In this document: positions 18,559-27,493 of the stretch, piece after piece
Position numbering within the stretch: the stretch's first letter is position 1
How the letters are laid out: every line of letters begins with the position of its first letter
Source of the DNA: Desulfobacterales bacterium
GTDB lineage: Bacteria; Desulfobacterota; Desulfobacteria; Desulfobacterales; Desulfosalsimonadaceae
Assembly: GCA_018335195.1 (NCBI GenBank)
Contig: JAGXKN010000008.1
Coordinates: 18,662-82,661, forward strand
Reading direction: 5' to 3'
DNA length: 64,000 nucleotides
Notes under the pieces: model-generated
The model's input: the letters and a program-made list of their open reading frames with translations, nothing else
Database searches by the model: none
What the model was told of the DNA's origin: nothing
Program-made: the position numbers and the translations under genes

Positions 18559-18864
18559 CTAACAGGTTCCGGTCCCGCAGCTGGAGCATCCCTGCCCCAT
18601 CTGCATATTTGAACTTATTGAAAAGCCGAACCCTGTAAAATCGATTTTAATCGGCTGGGCCTCGGCCAGAAAGTCCTTGTTCGCGATAAATTGAAAACCA
18701 TTGATGTGAAAGACTTCGTCGGATTCGTTTGGTTCATCCAGAACCATTGCCAATGACGGCCCGCCTCAGCCGCTTGGATTTAAAAGCACCCGGATGGGCC
18801 GGACGCTTTTGTCCTTGAAGAATTCCGTAATCTTGTCATATGCGGCATCTGTAACTTCCAGCAT
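18559..18864 (-). CDS. HesB/IscA-like selenoprotein (in-frame UGA read as selenocysteine)
   Basis: The frame from ATG 18864 (GGAGG 6 bp upstream) is open for 32 codons (MLEVTDAAYDKITEFF...), meets TGA at 18766-18768, and continues in the same frame for 68 more codons with unbroken A-type carrier (HesB/IscA) homology: PSLAMVLDEP, then a C-terminal GQGCSSCGTGTC. The UGA lies in the context NPSG-U-GGPSL, exactly where IscA-type proteins carry the conserved cysteine of their GCSGPS motif. HesB-like selenoproteins are a known bacterial family. Nineteen nt after the UGA the mRNA can form a 6-bp hairpin (UGGUUC, loop UGGAU, GAACCA; 18730-18746), a plausible bacterial SECIS. The full protein has 101 residues including Sec33. 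A role in iron-sulfur or redox chemistry is inferred. A sequencing error or pseudogene is the alternative but fits less well. Confidence 0.85.
18730..18746 (-). promoter_or_regulatory. Candidate bacterial SECIS hairpin
   Basis: Perfect 6-bp stem (TGGTTC/GAACCA) with a five-base loop TGGAT on the coding strand, beginning 19 nt after the in-frame UGA. Distance and small G/U-containing apical loop fit the loose bacterial SECIS rules. It is within the coding sequence. Confidence 0.55.
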
Positions 18865-19014
18865 GTAAAACCTCCATGGTAAAAAATTAATTGTGATGGC
18901 TTTTGCAAGCGTATTCAAACTTATGCCCCGTTGCATAAAAAAGGGGTTATTGAAACTAGCCACAAATTGGGCTGTTGTCAATAAAAATTCGACTCTTTTT
19001 GACGGATTTTGGGT

Positions 19015-19551
19015 TCACTCGGCTGATTCCTGCATGGATTCGATAGTTTTCCTGTAAACCGCAGCGTCCTGCTCGGAAAACAGCAAAAAAATGACCTTTT
19101 CAATGGAGGAATTGTTTTTCAGGAATTCGATGGTGGCCTCCACTGCGACCTTGGCCGCCTCGTTGACGGGGTATCCGTACACGCCGCAACTGATTGCCGG
19201 AAAAGCAATGGTTCGCACGCCGTTTTCCGCGGCCAGCCTCAAGCTGTTTTTGTAACAGGCGGCCAGCAGTTCCGCGTCCTGAGGCTTTCCGCTATATACC
19301 GGCCCCACGGTGTGGATCACGTATTTCGCATCCAGATTGCAGCCCCGGGTAATTCGGGCTTCTCCGGTGGGGCATTCCCCGATTTTTCTGCATTCATCGA
19401 GCAGTTGCGGGCCCGCTGCCCGGTGTATGGCGCCGTCCACCCCGCCGCCGCCCTTCAGAGTCTGATTTGCCGCATTGACAATGGCATCCACGGCCAGCTT
19501 CGTAATATCCCCGATTTGTATTTCCATGCGGTCAAAAACGTTATTGCGCAT
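19015..19551 (-). CDS. Macro-domain protein (O-acetyl-ADP-ribose deacetylase type)
   Basis: A stand-alone macro domain of the MacroD/YmdB class, which removes ADP-ribose from glutamate or aspartate and deacetylates O-acetyl-ADP-ribose. The start ATG at 19551 follows GGAGG by 5 bp and gives 178 residues. Key motifs are AIVNAANQTLKGGGGVDGAI near residues 22-42, HTVGPVY, and the loop FPAISCGVYGYP near 118. No ADP-ribosyltransferase is adjacent, so a toxin-linked role is not suggested. It is followed on the same strand by the HesB-like gene after about 150 bp. Confidence 0.92.
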   Translation of the reverse strand: MRNNVFDRMEIQIGDITKLAVDAIVNAANQTLKGGGGVDGAIHRAAGPQLLDECRKIGECPTGEARITRGCNLDAKYVIHTVGPVYSGKPQDAELLAACYKNSLRLAAENGVRTIAFPAISCGVYGYPVNEAAKVAVEATIEFLKNNSSIEKVIFLLFSEQDAAVYRKTIESMQESAE

Positions 19552-19769
19552 AAGGTCCTCCCCTGAAAGATGTGTTCCCCGCACTGCGAACCTTTGTCAG
19601 TGTGCCCCTTTTTGCCCTGAATGTCAAACCGGTCTGTTTTTCAAACGCCGGCAATTCTTGACGCAAACAAAGTGATCTGTTACTTGACCCGAGCTCCGTC
19701 TTCAGATATCAGAGACCCTGCTTCCCATTTATATTTTTTATATATTCAAAAGAGAGAAAGGAACATGCC

Positions 19770-20186
19770 ATGGAACAAACCTTATCCATCATCAAGCCCG
19801 ACGGCGTCAGCCGGTGCCTTATCGGCGAGGTCATAAAGCGTCTCGAGCAGGACGGCATCCGGATTGCCGCCATGAAAATGCTGAAAATGAACAAGGCGCA
19901 GGCCCAGGGGTTTTACGCCGTGCACCGGGACAAGCCCTTTTTTGACAGCCTTACCGACTTCATGTCTTCCGGGCCGATCGTGGTCATGGTCCTGGAGGGC
20001 GACAATGTTATCGAAAAAAACCGCACCCTGATGGGCGCCACCAATTACGAGGAAGCCGCAGAGGGAACCATCAGACGTGATTTTGCAACAGACATTGAAA
20101 AAAATATCGTACACGGTTCGGATTCCCGCCAGACCGCGGAATTCGAGATCGGGTACTTTTTTAACCGCTTTGAATTTGCTGTCTGA
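19770..20186 (+). CDS. ndk: Nucleoside diphosphate kinase
   Basis: Ndk transfers the gamma phosphate of ATP to nucleoside diphosphates through a phosphohistidine. The 138-residue protein has MEQTLSIIKPDG at the N-terminus and the active-site phrase NIVHGSDS near residue 115. AAAGGAA precedes the start. It is a single gene between divergent or convergent neighbours; the following inverted repeat mainly serves lepA on the other strand. Confidence 0.97.
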   Translation: MEQTLSIIKPDGVSRCLIGEVIKRLEQDGIRIAAMKMLKMNKAQAQGFYAVHRDKPFFDSLTDFMSSGPIVVMVLEGDNVIEKNRTLMGATNYEEAAEGTIRRDFATDIEKNIVHGSDSRQTAEFEIGYFFNRFEFAV

Positions 20187-20247
20187 AAAAAATACACCCG
20201 AAGCACCCGGAGCAATGGTTTCTCTTCTCCTGATTTCCGGGTGCTCC
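20184..20247 (-). terminator. Rho-independent terminator of lepA
   Basis: GAAGCACCCGGA (20200-20211) pairs with TCCGGGTGCTCC (20236-20247), with one mismatch. On the minus strand the stem is followed by TGTATTTTTTT, so it terminates lepA, which ends at 20259. Confidence 0.65.
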
Positions 20248-20258
20248 GGGGTTATGCC

Positions 20259-22052
20259 CTACTCCTTGCCTTTTAAAACCGACATAAAGGCGCTCTGGGG
20301 AATCATCACCTCGCCTGCCATCTTCATCCGCTTTTTGCCTTTTTTCTGTTTTTCCAGCAACTTTCGTTTCCGTGTAACATCGCCGCCGTAACACTTGGCA
20401 GTAACGTCCTTGCGGTAGGCGTTGATGGTTTCCCGGGCGATCACCTTGGCGCCGATGGCGCCCTGGATGGCGATTTTAAACATGTGCCGCGGGATTTCCT
20501 CCTTGAGCCGTTCGCAGGTCTGGCGTGCCCGGGTTGTCGCCTTGTCCCGGTGCACGAGCTGGGAAAGCGCATCCACCCGTTCACCGTTGATCAGGATGTC
20601 AATGCGCACGATGTCAGATTCCCGGTAATCGAGCATATCATAATCAAACGAGCCGTACCCCTGGGTCACGGTCTTTAAGCGGTCGTAGAAATCATACACC
20701 ACTTCGGCAAGCGGCATCTCGAATACCATCTCCATGCGCCCGCTGCCAAAATGCTGGTAATCCCGATTAATTCCCCGGCGTTCCATGCACAGCTGCATGA
20801 CCTGTCCCATGTGCGTGTTGGGCGTGATAATTGCAGCCCGAATGTAGGGTTCCCGGATATAGGCAATATCCGTCGGATCCGGGTAGTGTGCCGGGTTTTC
20901 GATGATCATGCTGGTGCCGTCGTGCAGTCCGATTTCATACTGGACCGACGGGGCGGTAACAATTAAGGAGAGACCGTATTCCCGCTCCAGGCGCGCCTGG
21001 ACAATTTCCAGGTGAAGCAGGCCGAGAAAGCCGCACCTGAATCCGAAACCCAGCGCGGCAGAGGAGTCCTTTTCATAGACCAGGGAGGCGTCATTTAGCT
21101 TGAGCTTGTCCATGGCTGCGGCCAGGTCCGGGTACTCGTCTGTGTCCACGGGGTAGATCGAAGAGAAAACCACGGGCTTGGGTTCCTTGAACCCCGGCGT
21201 GGGCGCGTCACAGGGCCGGCTCTTGACTGTAATGGTATCTCCGGACTTGGTGTCGCTGACGGTTTTGATCCCGGCGACCACGTATCCGACCCGGCCGGCG
21301 GTAATTCTGTCCTGGGGCACGCGCTTGATCTGGAAAATGCCGACTTCCTCGACCGTGTATTCGGCCCTGTTGGACCAGAACATGATTCTGTCGCCGGCCC
21401 GGATGGTGCCGTCAAGCATCCTGAAATGAACGATCGTGCCGCGGAACGGATCATAATGCGAATCAAAGATCAGTGCCCTGGCCGGATTGTCAGGATCCCC
21501 CTTGGGCGGCGGCAGCCGGTTGACAATTGCCTCCAGGATTTCTTCAATGCCGAGCCACTGCTTGGCTGAAACCAGAATGGCGCTGTCCGGATCCAGGCCG
21601 AGTTCATCGTCGATCTGGGTTTTGACCTTGTCGATATCCGCAGATGGCAGATCGATTTTGTTGATCACCGGGATGATTTCCAGTTCGTTTTCCAGTGCCA
21701 GGTACAGGTTGGCAATGGTCTGGGCCTCCACGCCCTGGCTTGCATCCACCAGCAGCAATGCGCCTTCGCACGAGGCAAGCGCCCTGGATACCTCGTAGGA
21801 GAAATCCACGTGGCCGGGGGTGTCAATCAGGTTCAGGTAATAAAGATTTCCGTCCTTGGCGGTATACGGCAGGCAGATGGTCTGGCTTTTGATGGTGATG
21901 CCCCGCTCGCGCTCAAGGTCCATGGTATCGAGCATCTGGTCCTTGAAATCCCTTTCGGACACGATGTCCGTGGTCTGGATCAGGCGGTCGGAAAGCGTGG
22001 ATTTACCGTGATCAATATGTGCAATGATGCTGAAATTGCGAATGTGTTCCAT
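20259..22052 (-). CDS. lepA: Elongation factor 4 (LepA)
   Basis: EF4 is a ribosome-associated GTPase that acts during translation under stress. The 597-residue length is exact for the family. The G1 motif AHIDHGKSTLSDRL is at residues 11-24, the switch region GITIKSQT and the G3 motif DTPGHVDFS follow, and the C-terminal domain unique to LepA ends with GGDVTRKRKLLEKQKKGKKR. No lepB follows; the downstream intergenic space ends in a terminator. Confidence 0.97.
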   Translation of the reverse strand: MEHIRNFSIIAHIDHGKSTLSDRLIQTTDIVSERDFKDQMLDTMDLERERGITIKSQTICLPYTAKDGNLYYLNLIDTPGHVDFSYEVSRALASCEGALLLVDASQGVEAQTIANLYLALENELEIIPVINKIDLPSADIDKVKTQIDDELGLDPDSAILVSAKQWLGIEEILEAIVNRLPPPKGDPDNPARALIFDSHYDPFRGTIVHFRMLDGTIRAGDRIMFWSNRAEYTVEEVGIFQIKRVPQDRITAGRVGYVVAGIKTVSDTKSGDTITVKSRPCDAPTPGFKEPKPVVFSSIYPVDTDEYPDLAAAMDKLKLNDASLVYEKDSSAALGFGFRCGFLGLLHLEIVQARLEREYGLSLIVTAPSVQYEIGLHDGTSMIIENPAHYPDPTDIAYIREPYIRAAIITPNTHMGQVMQLCMERRGINRDYQHFGSGRMEMVFEMPLAEVVYDFYDRLKTVTQGYGSFDYDMLDYRESDIVRIDILINGERVDALSQLVHRDKATTRARQTCERLKEEIPRHMFKIAIQGAIGAKVIARETINAYRKDVTAKCYGGDVTRKRKLLEKQKKGKKRMKMAGEVMIPQSAFMSVLKGKE

Positions 22053-22223
22053 AAAAAAGATCTTATCTCAAAAGTTTGTTGTATAAAGGAAAACGACGTT
22101 ACCGGGCATGCGGAGTAAAAGAAAATCCATAATAGCTAACAATTCGCGGGACCCCTGTCAAGCAGACAAGGGGGAGAAAACATGGATTGCACCAATAAGA
22201 AGCGGGCACCCGGATAAAATCCC

Positions 22224-23207
22224 TTACCAGGGTTGTTCAATGCGCACTTTTAAATACAGGTCGCCCCGGTTTCCTTTTCCGTCATCCCTGCCCTGCCCCT
22301 TGAGTCGCAGCACCCTGCCGTCGCGTATTCCTGCGGGTATCCGGAGTCGATACATCCGTTTCTGGAGCCCGCGGGAGATGTTGACAAGCTTTACTGCACC
22401 GGCGGCCGCTTCATAGGGAGTTACCCGGACGGTTTCGTACAGGTCAGGCGAATCCCCGGAGGCGGAAGGCCTGATGACCTGCAGCCGGTCGCTTTTTTTA
22501 CGCCGGATGGCCCCGCGGTGGTAGCCGTCCCGGGTTTGTGCGGCAGGCAGCAGGGGTAATAATTTCAAAGCCGCCACGCCGAATGCAAAACCGCCGATAT
22601 GTGCCCACCAAGCAATGCCGGTCTGCTGTGCCTGCGAACCGGCGGCGTTTAACAGCTGCATGAAAAACCAGAGCCCCAGGAAGAAAAACGCCGGAATTTC
22701 CACAAACAACGGGATAAACAGAATCGGGATCAGGGTCAGGATCCGTGACTGCGGGTAGAGAATAAAATAGGCGCCCATGACCGCGGCAATGGCCCCGCTG
22801 GCCCCGATCACCGGCGTGGTGGAGGCCATGTTCAAAAAAAAGTGGGCCAAACCGGAGGTCAGCCCCCCGGCAATATAGAAGAGCAGAAAATAAAACGGCC
22901 CCAGGTGGTCCTCCACATTGTCGCCAAAGATATAGAGCATCCACATGTTAAACAGCAGGTGGAAAAACCCGCCGTGAACAAACATGAAGGAAAACAGGGA
23001 AAACACCTGCTGGGGCAGCGAAAAATAGGCCGCCACATCCCCGACCGTATACCGGGCGGGCACAAGACCGTAGGTGAATATGAATCGCTGGAGATCCTGG
23101 GGGCCGTAGGAAATCTGCGCCAGGAAAACGAGTACGTTCACGGCAATCAGGGCGTGGGTGACAAGGGGATAGTGTTTTGCCGGAACCGTGTCTCGGATCG
23201 GGATCAT
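22224..23207 (-). CDS. Rhomboid protease fused to DnaJ C-terminal-like domain
   Basis: Residues 1-220 form a six-helix rhomboid intramembrane serine protease: HGGFFHLLFNMWMLYIFG, the catalytic serine in GASGAI (Ser137) and the catalytic histidine in WAHIGGFAFG (His203). After a basic linker (about residues 225-255), residues 256-325 resemble the second C-terminal substrate-binding domain of DnaJ/Hsp40: VRVTPYEAAAGAV, LRIPAGIRDGRVLRLKGQG, GDLYLKVRI. No J domain is present. The fused chaperone-like tail would face the cytoplasm or the periplasm depending on topology, and may present substrates to the protease; this is inference. The gene is 20 bp downstream of nadC on the same strand. Confidence 0.87.
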   Translation of the reverse strand: MIPIRDTVPAKHYPLVTHALIAVNVLVFLAQISYGPQDLQRFIFTYGLVPARYTVGDVAAYFSLPQQVFSLFSFMFVHGGFFHLLFNMWMLYIFGDNVEDHLGPFYFLLFYIAGGLTSGLAHFFLNMASTTPVIGASGAIAAVMGAYFILYPQSRILTLIPILFIPLFVEIPAFFFLGLWFFMQLLNAAGSQAQQTGIAWWAHIGGFAFGVAALKLLPLLPAAQTRDGYHRGAIRRKKSDRLQVIRPSASGDSPDLYETVRVTPYEAAAGAVKLVNISRGLQKRMYRLRIPAGIRDGRVLRLKGQGRDDGKGNRGDLYLKVRIEQPW

Positions 23208-23227
23208 GGCCGTGGCCTACAGCAATT

Positions 23228-24112
23228 TTAGGGTCCCGTGCCAGGCGCCCCCTGTTTCAGGGACGCCATGCACATGCTCAAATCCACAAATCGTGCGGCA
23301 TGCGTCAAGGCGCCCGATGAGATGACATCCACGCCCAGGCTGCTCAAGCGCTCGAGCTGTTCCCGGTCCACCCGGCCGGAAACCTCCACAGCGGCCTTGC
23401 CTCCGATGATTTCAACCGCCTCGGCAATCATCTCGGGCGTCATGTTATCGAGCATAATCACATCCGCGCCTTCTGCCAGGGCGGCCTCGACCTGCTGGAG
23501 GTTTTCGGTTTCCACTTCAATGCGGATCAGGTGAGATACCCGGCTGCGCACGCGTTGCACGGCCGAAGCAATCCCGCCGCAGGCGGCAATATGGTTGTCC
23601 TTTATCAGTACGCCGTCATACAAGCCCATCCGGTGGTTGCATGCACCACCCACCCGAACGGCGTATTTTTCCAGCGCCCGCCATCCGGGAACCGTCTTCC
23701 GGGTATCTGTCAACCGGATGGCGGATTCCGGCAGTGTGTCCACATAGGTCCGTACGTGGGTAGCAATGCCGGAGATGCGCTGGAGAAAATTCAGAGCAAT
23801 GCGCTCGCCAAGAAGCAGGCTCTGCATATCGCTTTTCAGCTCAGCAACCACGCCTTGCGGGGCCACCCACGCGCCCTCCTCGACCCGGGCTTGAAACGAT
23901 ATGTTGCAACCGAGCTTTTCATATACCCGCCGGACCGCATCAAGCCCGGCGATCACCAGCGGCTCGTTGGCCACGATCCGGGCCTGACCGGCAGCAAGGC
24001 CAAGGCCGAGCGGTTCGGTGGTAATGTCGCCGTGCCCGATGTCTTCTGCAATGGCCAATTCGATTAACTGGTCCACGGCCCGGCAGAGCGGAATTTCAAA
24101 AGGATGCATCAT
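23228..24112 (-). CDS. nadC: Nicotinate-nucleotide pyrophosphorylase (carboxylating)
   Basis: NadC makes nicotinate mononucleotide from quinolinate and PRPP in NAD synthesis. The 294-residue protein has AEDIGHGDITTEPL near the N-terminus, the catalytic and phosphate-binding phrases RLTDTRKTVPGWRALEKYAV and HRMGLYDGVLIKDNHI, and the C-terminal barrel motif VEVSGRVDREQLERL. Its start overlaps the end of valS by 4 bp. No nadA or nadB is nearby. Confidence 0.96.
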   Translation of the reverse strand: MMHPFEIPLCRAVDQLIELAIAEDIGHGDITTEPLGLGLAAGQARIVANEPLVIAGLDAVRRVYEKLGCNISFQARVEEGAWVAPQGVVAELKSDMQSLLLGERIALNFLQRISGIATHVRTYVDTLPESAIRLTDTRKTVPGWRALEKYAVRVGGACNHRMGLYDGVLIKDNHIAACGGIASAVQRVRSRVSHLIRIEVETENLQQVEAALAEGADVIMLDNMTPEMIAEAVEIIGGKAAVEVSGRVDREQLERLSSLGVDVISSGALTHAARFVDLSMCMASLKQGAPGTGP

Positions 24113-26781
24113 GACTGGTGCGATTCGATGGCTTTGATTTTTTCTCTATTGCTCCGGAGCTTTTCAAGCTTTTCCGCCTCTTCTTCGTACTGGCGCCGGA
24201 CCTGCTCGACCACCGAAGCCGGGGCCTTGGACAAAAATCCCGGGTTATCCAGTTTTTTGCCCAACCCGGCCATATCCTTGTCCAGCTTGGCGATTTCCTT
24301 GTCAAGACGCTCAATTTCCTTTGAAAAATCGATTACGCCCTCGAGATAGACAGATACCGCGGCATCGGCGACAATGGCAGTGGCGCAACCGCCGGGCTTT
24401 TCCCCGGCTGTCCCAACAGTCAGGTCCTGCAGCCGGGCCAGCGTGGAGATCATGTTTCGGTGCCTTTCCACGGTTTCCCGGGTTTTGGGTTCTTCGGCCT
24501 GAACCAGCACGGACAGTGCAGTCGAGGGGGCGATATTCATCTCCCCGCGGATGTTCCGCACGGAAGTGACAACGCCCATGATCAGTTCCATATCCGCTTC
24601 TGCTGCCGGGTCCACTGAAACCTCCGGGTATCGGGGATCTTCTCCGGCAAAGCATGCCGTCATGATCGAATCCCGGGTACCGGGCAGTTTATGCCAGATC
24701 TCCTCTGTGACAAACGGGATAAACGGGTGCAGCAGGATCAGGGTATCATGGAGCACCCGCCATAGCGCAGCCCTGGAGGCCTGCTGCGCATTGTCATCAA
24801 GATTGCCGTAAAGTGCCGGCTTGACCGCCTCCAGGTACCAGTCGCAGAATTCGTGCCATACAAACCGGTACAGGGTATTGGCCCCGTCATTGAAATGGTA
24901 GCCGTCCAGGGCCTGCCTGACCCCGTCAGTGGTTCGCTTCAGCCGGGATAAAATCCACCGGTCCGGCAAAGAAAGCTTTTCCGGGTCAAATTCGGGATGG
25001 GCCGCTGTGATGTGCATGAAGGAAAAGCGCGCGGCATTCCACAGCTTGTTAATAAAATGCCGGTAGCCCTCAATCCGCTTTTCCGAGAGTTTGATATCCC
25101 TGCCCTGGGCGGCAAACGCGGCCAGGGTGAAACGCAGGGAATCGGTGCCGTAATTTTCGATCACGTCCATGGGGTCAATCACGTTGCCATAGGACTTGCT
25201 CATCTTCTTGCCGTCTTCGTCCCGGACCAGGGCATGCACGTAGACGTCGTAAAACGGGACCGCTTCCATGAAGTGAATGCCCATCATCATCATCCGGGCC
25301 ACCCAGAAAAACAGGATGTCAAACCCGGTCACCAGCACGGAGGTGGGATAGAATATATCCAGCAGATCGGTTTTCTCCGGCCAGCCCATTGTGGAAAACG
25401 GCCAGAGCGCCGAGCTGAACCAGGTATCCAGCACGTCGGGATCCCGCACCAGTTCGTCGCTGCCGCAGTCCGGGCATTCGGCCGGATCTTCCATGGAAAC
25501 GATGAGTTTTCCGCAGCCTTCGCAGGTCCAGGCCGGAATCTGGTGGCCCCACCAGATCTGCCTGGAAATACACCAGTCCCGGATATTTTCCATCCAGTTG
25601 TAATAATCGTTGGCCCATTTTTCCGGGATGATCTGCGTGCGGGACTGCCGCACCGCCGCAACGGCCTCTCTGGCCAGTGGGCCGGTTTTTACAAACCACT
25701 GCCGTGACAGGTTCGGCTCCACCACGGTGCTGCACCGGTAGCAGTGACCCACACTGTGCTGATAATCCTCGATTTTAATCAGCAGCCCTGCTTTCTTAAG
25801 GGCTTCAATAACGGCCTCCCGGCATTCAAACCGATCCATGCCGGCAAAATCGCCCGCCTCCGCAGTCATGTGCCCGTTGTCCGCGATCACCTTCAGACTG
25901 TCCAATCCCTTTCTCTGGCCCACCTCAAAGTCGTTGGAATCGTGGGCCGGCGTGATTTTCAGGGCCCCGGTGCCGAAAGACATGTCAACGTATTCGTCCC
26001 GGATAATCGGTATCTCCCGGCCGGTCAACGGCAGGATCACACGGTCAGCAGTAACGGATTTGTAGCGGTCATCATCCGGATGGACCGCCAGTGCCGTATC
26101 CCCCAGCATGGTTTCCGGGCGGGTGGTCGCCACGATCGGGCCTTCCTTGCCGCCCGGGTAAGGATAACGGATATGATACAGGTGACCGTGGTGCTCCTCG
26201 TGTTCCACCTCGATGTCGGCAAGTGCGGTCTGGCACCTGGGACACCAGTTGATAATATAGCTTCCCTGGTAAATCAGGTTTTGTTCGTAAAGTTCCACAA
26301 AGACCTTGCGCACGGCCCGGGAAAGGCCGTCATCCATGGTAAAGCGCTCCCTGCTCCAGTCGCAGGAGGCCCCCAGTGACTTGAGCTGCCGGATAATGGC
26401 ACTGCCGTATTTTTCGCGCCAGTCCCATACCGCATCAACAAACCGTTGCCTGCCCATTTGATGCCGGTCGAGGCCCTGTTCCGAGAGCTGGCGCTCCACA
26501 ACGTTCTGGGTGGCAATGCCGGCATGATCGGTCCCCGGCACCCAGAGCACGTTATCGCCCCGCAGCCGCCGGTACCGGCAGAGGATATCCTGCAGGGTGA
26601 TGTTTAACGCATGTCCCATATGCAGTACGCCGGTCACATTGGGCGGCGGGATAACGATTGAAAACGGTGTTTCGGTTTTGCTTTCCCCGGCCTCAAACAA
26701 TCCCTGCGCTTCCCAGTATGCATACCAGCGCGCTTCCACGTCCCGGGGTTGGTACCCCTTGTTCAGCGTTTCGCCCCCCAT
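24109..26781 (-). CDS. valS: Valyl-tRNA synthetase
   Basis: Class Ia synthetase charging tRNA-Val. The 890-residue protein has the HIGH motif in GVLHMGHALN near residue 53, the KMSKS loop in KKMSKSYGN near 525, the CP1 editing domain, an anticodon-binding domain, and a C-terminal coiled coil (about residues 815-890) that is diagnostic for bacterial ValS. The gene is the first of a valS-nadC-rhomboid run. The upstream gap carries a terminator for the preceding acidic-protein gene. Confidence 0.97.
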   Translation of the reverse strand: MGGETLNKGYQPRDVEARWYAYWEAQGLFEAGESKTETPFSIVIPPPNVTGVLHMGHALNITLQDILCRYRRLRGDNVLWVPGTDHAGIATQNVVERQLSEQGLDRHQMGRQRFVDAVWDWREKYGSAIIRQLKSLGASCDWSRERFTMDDGLSRAVRKVFVELYEQNLIYQGSYIINWCPRCQTALADIEVEHEEHHGHLYHIRYPYPGGKEGPIVATTRPETMLGDTALAVHPDDDRYKSVTADRVILPLTGREIPIIRDEYVDMSFGTGALKITPAHDSNDFEVGQRKGLDSLKVIADNGHMTAEAGDFAGMDRFECREAVIEALKKAGLLIKIEDYQHSVGHCYRCSTVVEPNLSRQWFVKTGPLAREAVAAVRQSRTQIIPEKWANDYYNWMENIRDWCISRQIWWGHQIPAWTCEGCGKLIVSMEDPAECPDCGSDELVRDPDVLDTWFSSALWPFSTMGWPEKTDLLDIFYPTSVLVTGFDILFFWVARMMMMGIHFMEAVPFYDVYVHALVRDEDGKKMSKSYGNVIDPMDVIENYGTDSLRFTLAAFAAQGRDIKLSEKRIEGYRHFINKLWNAARFSFMHITAAHPEFDPEKLSLPDRWILSRLKRTTDGVRQALDGYHFNDGANTLYRFVWHEFCDWYLEAVKPALYGNLDDNAQQASRAALWRVLHDTLILLHPFIPFVTEEIWHKLPGTRDSIMTACFAGEDPRYPEVSVDPAAEADMELIMGVVTSVRNIRGEMNIAPSTALSVLVQAEEPKTRETVERHRNMISTLARLQDLTVGTAGEKPGGCATAIVADAAVSVYLEGVIDFSKEIERLDKEIAKLDKDMAGLGKKLDNPGFLSKAPASVVEQVRRQYEEEAEKLEKLRSNREKIKAIESHQS

Positions 26782-26813
26782 TTATTTTCGCTCCAGAATT
26801 CTTGTTCCGCGTT

Positions 26814-26853
26814 TAAAATCAAAAAGATGGGGATTGTAAAAACCCCCATCTTT
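26814..26853 (-). terminator. Rho-independent terminator downstream of the acidic PopZ-like gene
   Basis: AAAGATGGGG (26823-26832) pairs with CCCCATCTTT (26844-26853); on the minus strand it is followed by TTGATTTTAAA. It separates the acidic-protein gene from valS. Confidence 0.6.
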
Positions 26854-26914
26854 CAAAAAATTTACAATTTTTGTCTCATTGCCAGAAAATCGGCCTGCAG
26901 ATCAAGGCGCCGGT

Positions 26915-27493
26915 TTATGAGCCGGCGTTACGGTTTAATATCAACTCTTTGATTTTTTCAATATCCTCAAGCAGCCGCTGCTCGATCGCCTCATTAATCA
27001 GTCGTTCGATGATATTTGCATATTTTTTTTCAATCACCCGTTCCAAGGCGGCTTCCAGTTGTTCCTCGATAAAGGAGCCCCTCGGATCCTGTCCGGGTTG
27101 GGATTCCTGGCCCGCCGGTGCGCCGGTACGAGCCATGCCACCTGCACCCGGGGCTTCATCCGGAGGAAAGTAATCGTCGAGTTCACGGGTGATATCCTCG
27201 ACTTCAGATGAAAGACCTGCTTCAGGCGCTTCCAGGTCCCCGGATGTCTCGGTTCGACCGGCGTCTTCGGTCTGTCGGGGGGGGGCGTCCGGGGAAGGCA
27301 TTTCCCTGTCGAGCTCAAGCTCGCTGGACTCCTCCCGACCGTTCCGGGTGGCGCCGGAAATCCCGTTTCTGGCCTCATCGACAACCTCTTCGGTCAATTC
27401 GATGATCTCCTCATCTTCAACCGAGGTCCCAACCGCAATGTTGGACAACTCGATGACACTTGCCTTCTGATTCTTTTTATTGTTTTCTGCCAT
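26915..27493 (-). CDS. Acidic low-complexity protein with C-terminal helices (PopZ-like layout)
   Basis: I do not recognise a named family. The start at 27493 (MAENNKKNQKAS) is preceded by GGGG; a longer upstream frame lacks coding character. The 192-residue protein has a short N-terminal segment with two hydrophobic patches (SVIELSNIAVG and EIIELTEEVV), a long acidic and proline-, serine- and glycine-rich middle (about residues 45-140), and a C-terminal amphipathic helical block rich in Glu, Ile and Leu (LEAALERVIEKKYANIIERL). That layout recalls alphaproteobacterial PopZ (DUF2497), a polar scaffold with a disordered acidic linker and oligomerising C-terminal helices. The resemblance is architectural only. 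It lies between rsmE (divergent) and valS. Confidence 0.6.
   Translation of the reverse strand: MAENNKKNQKASVIELSNIAVGTSVEDEEIIELTEEVVDEARNGISGATRNGREESSELELDREMPSPDAPPRQTEDAGRTETSGDLEAPEAGLSSEVEDITRELDDYFPPDEAPGAGGMARTGAPAGQESQPGQDPRGSFIEEQLEAALERVIEKKYANIIERLINEAIEQRLLEDIEKIKELILNRNAGS

Noticed and set aside
18766..18768. The TGA in the HesB-like gene taken as a real stop, making two separate small genes
   Set aside because: Both pieces lie in one frame and together complete one A-type carrier domain; the UGA is at the conserved Cys position and is followed by a suitable hairpin.
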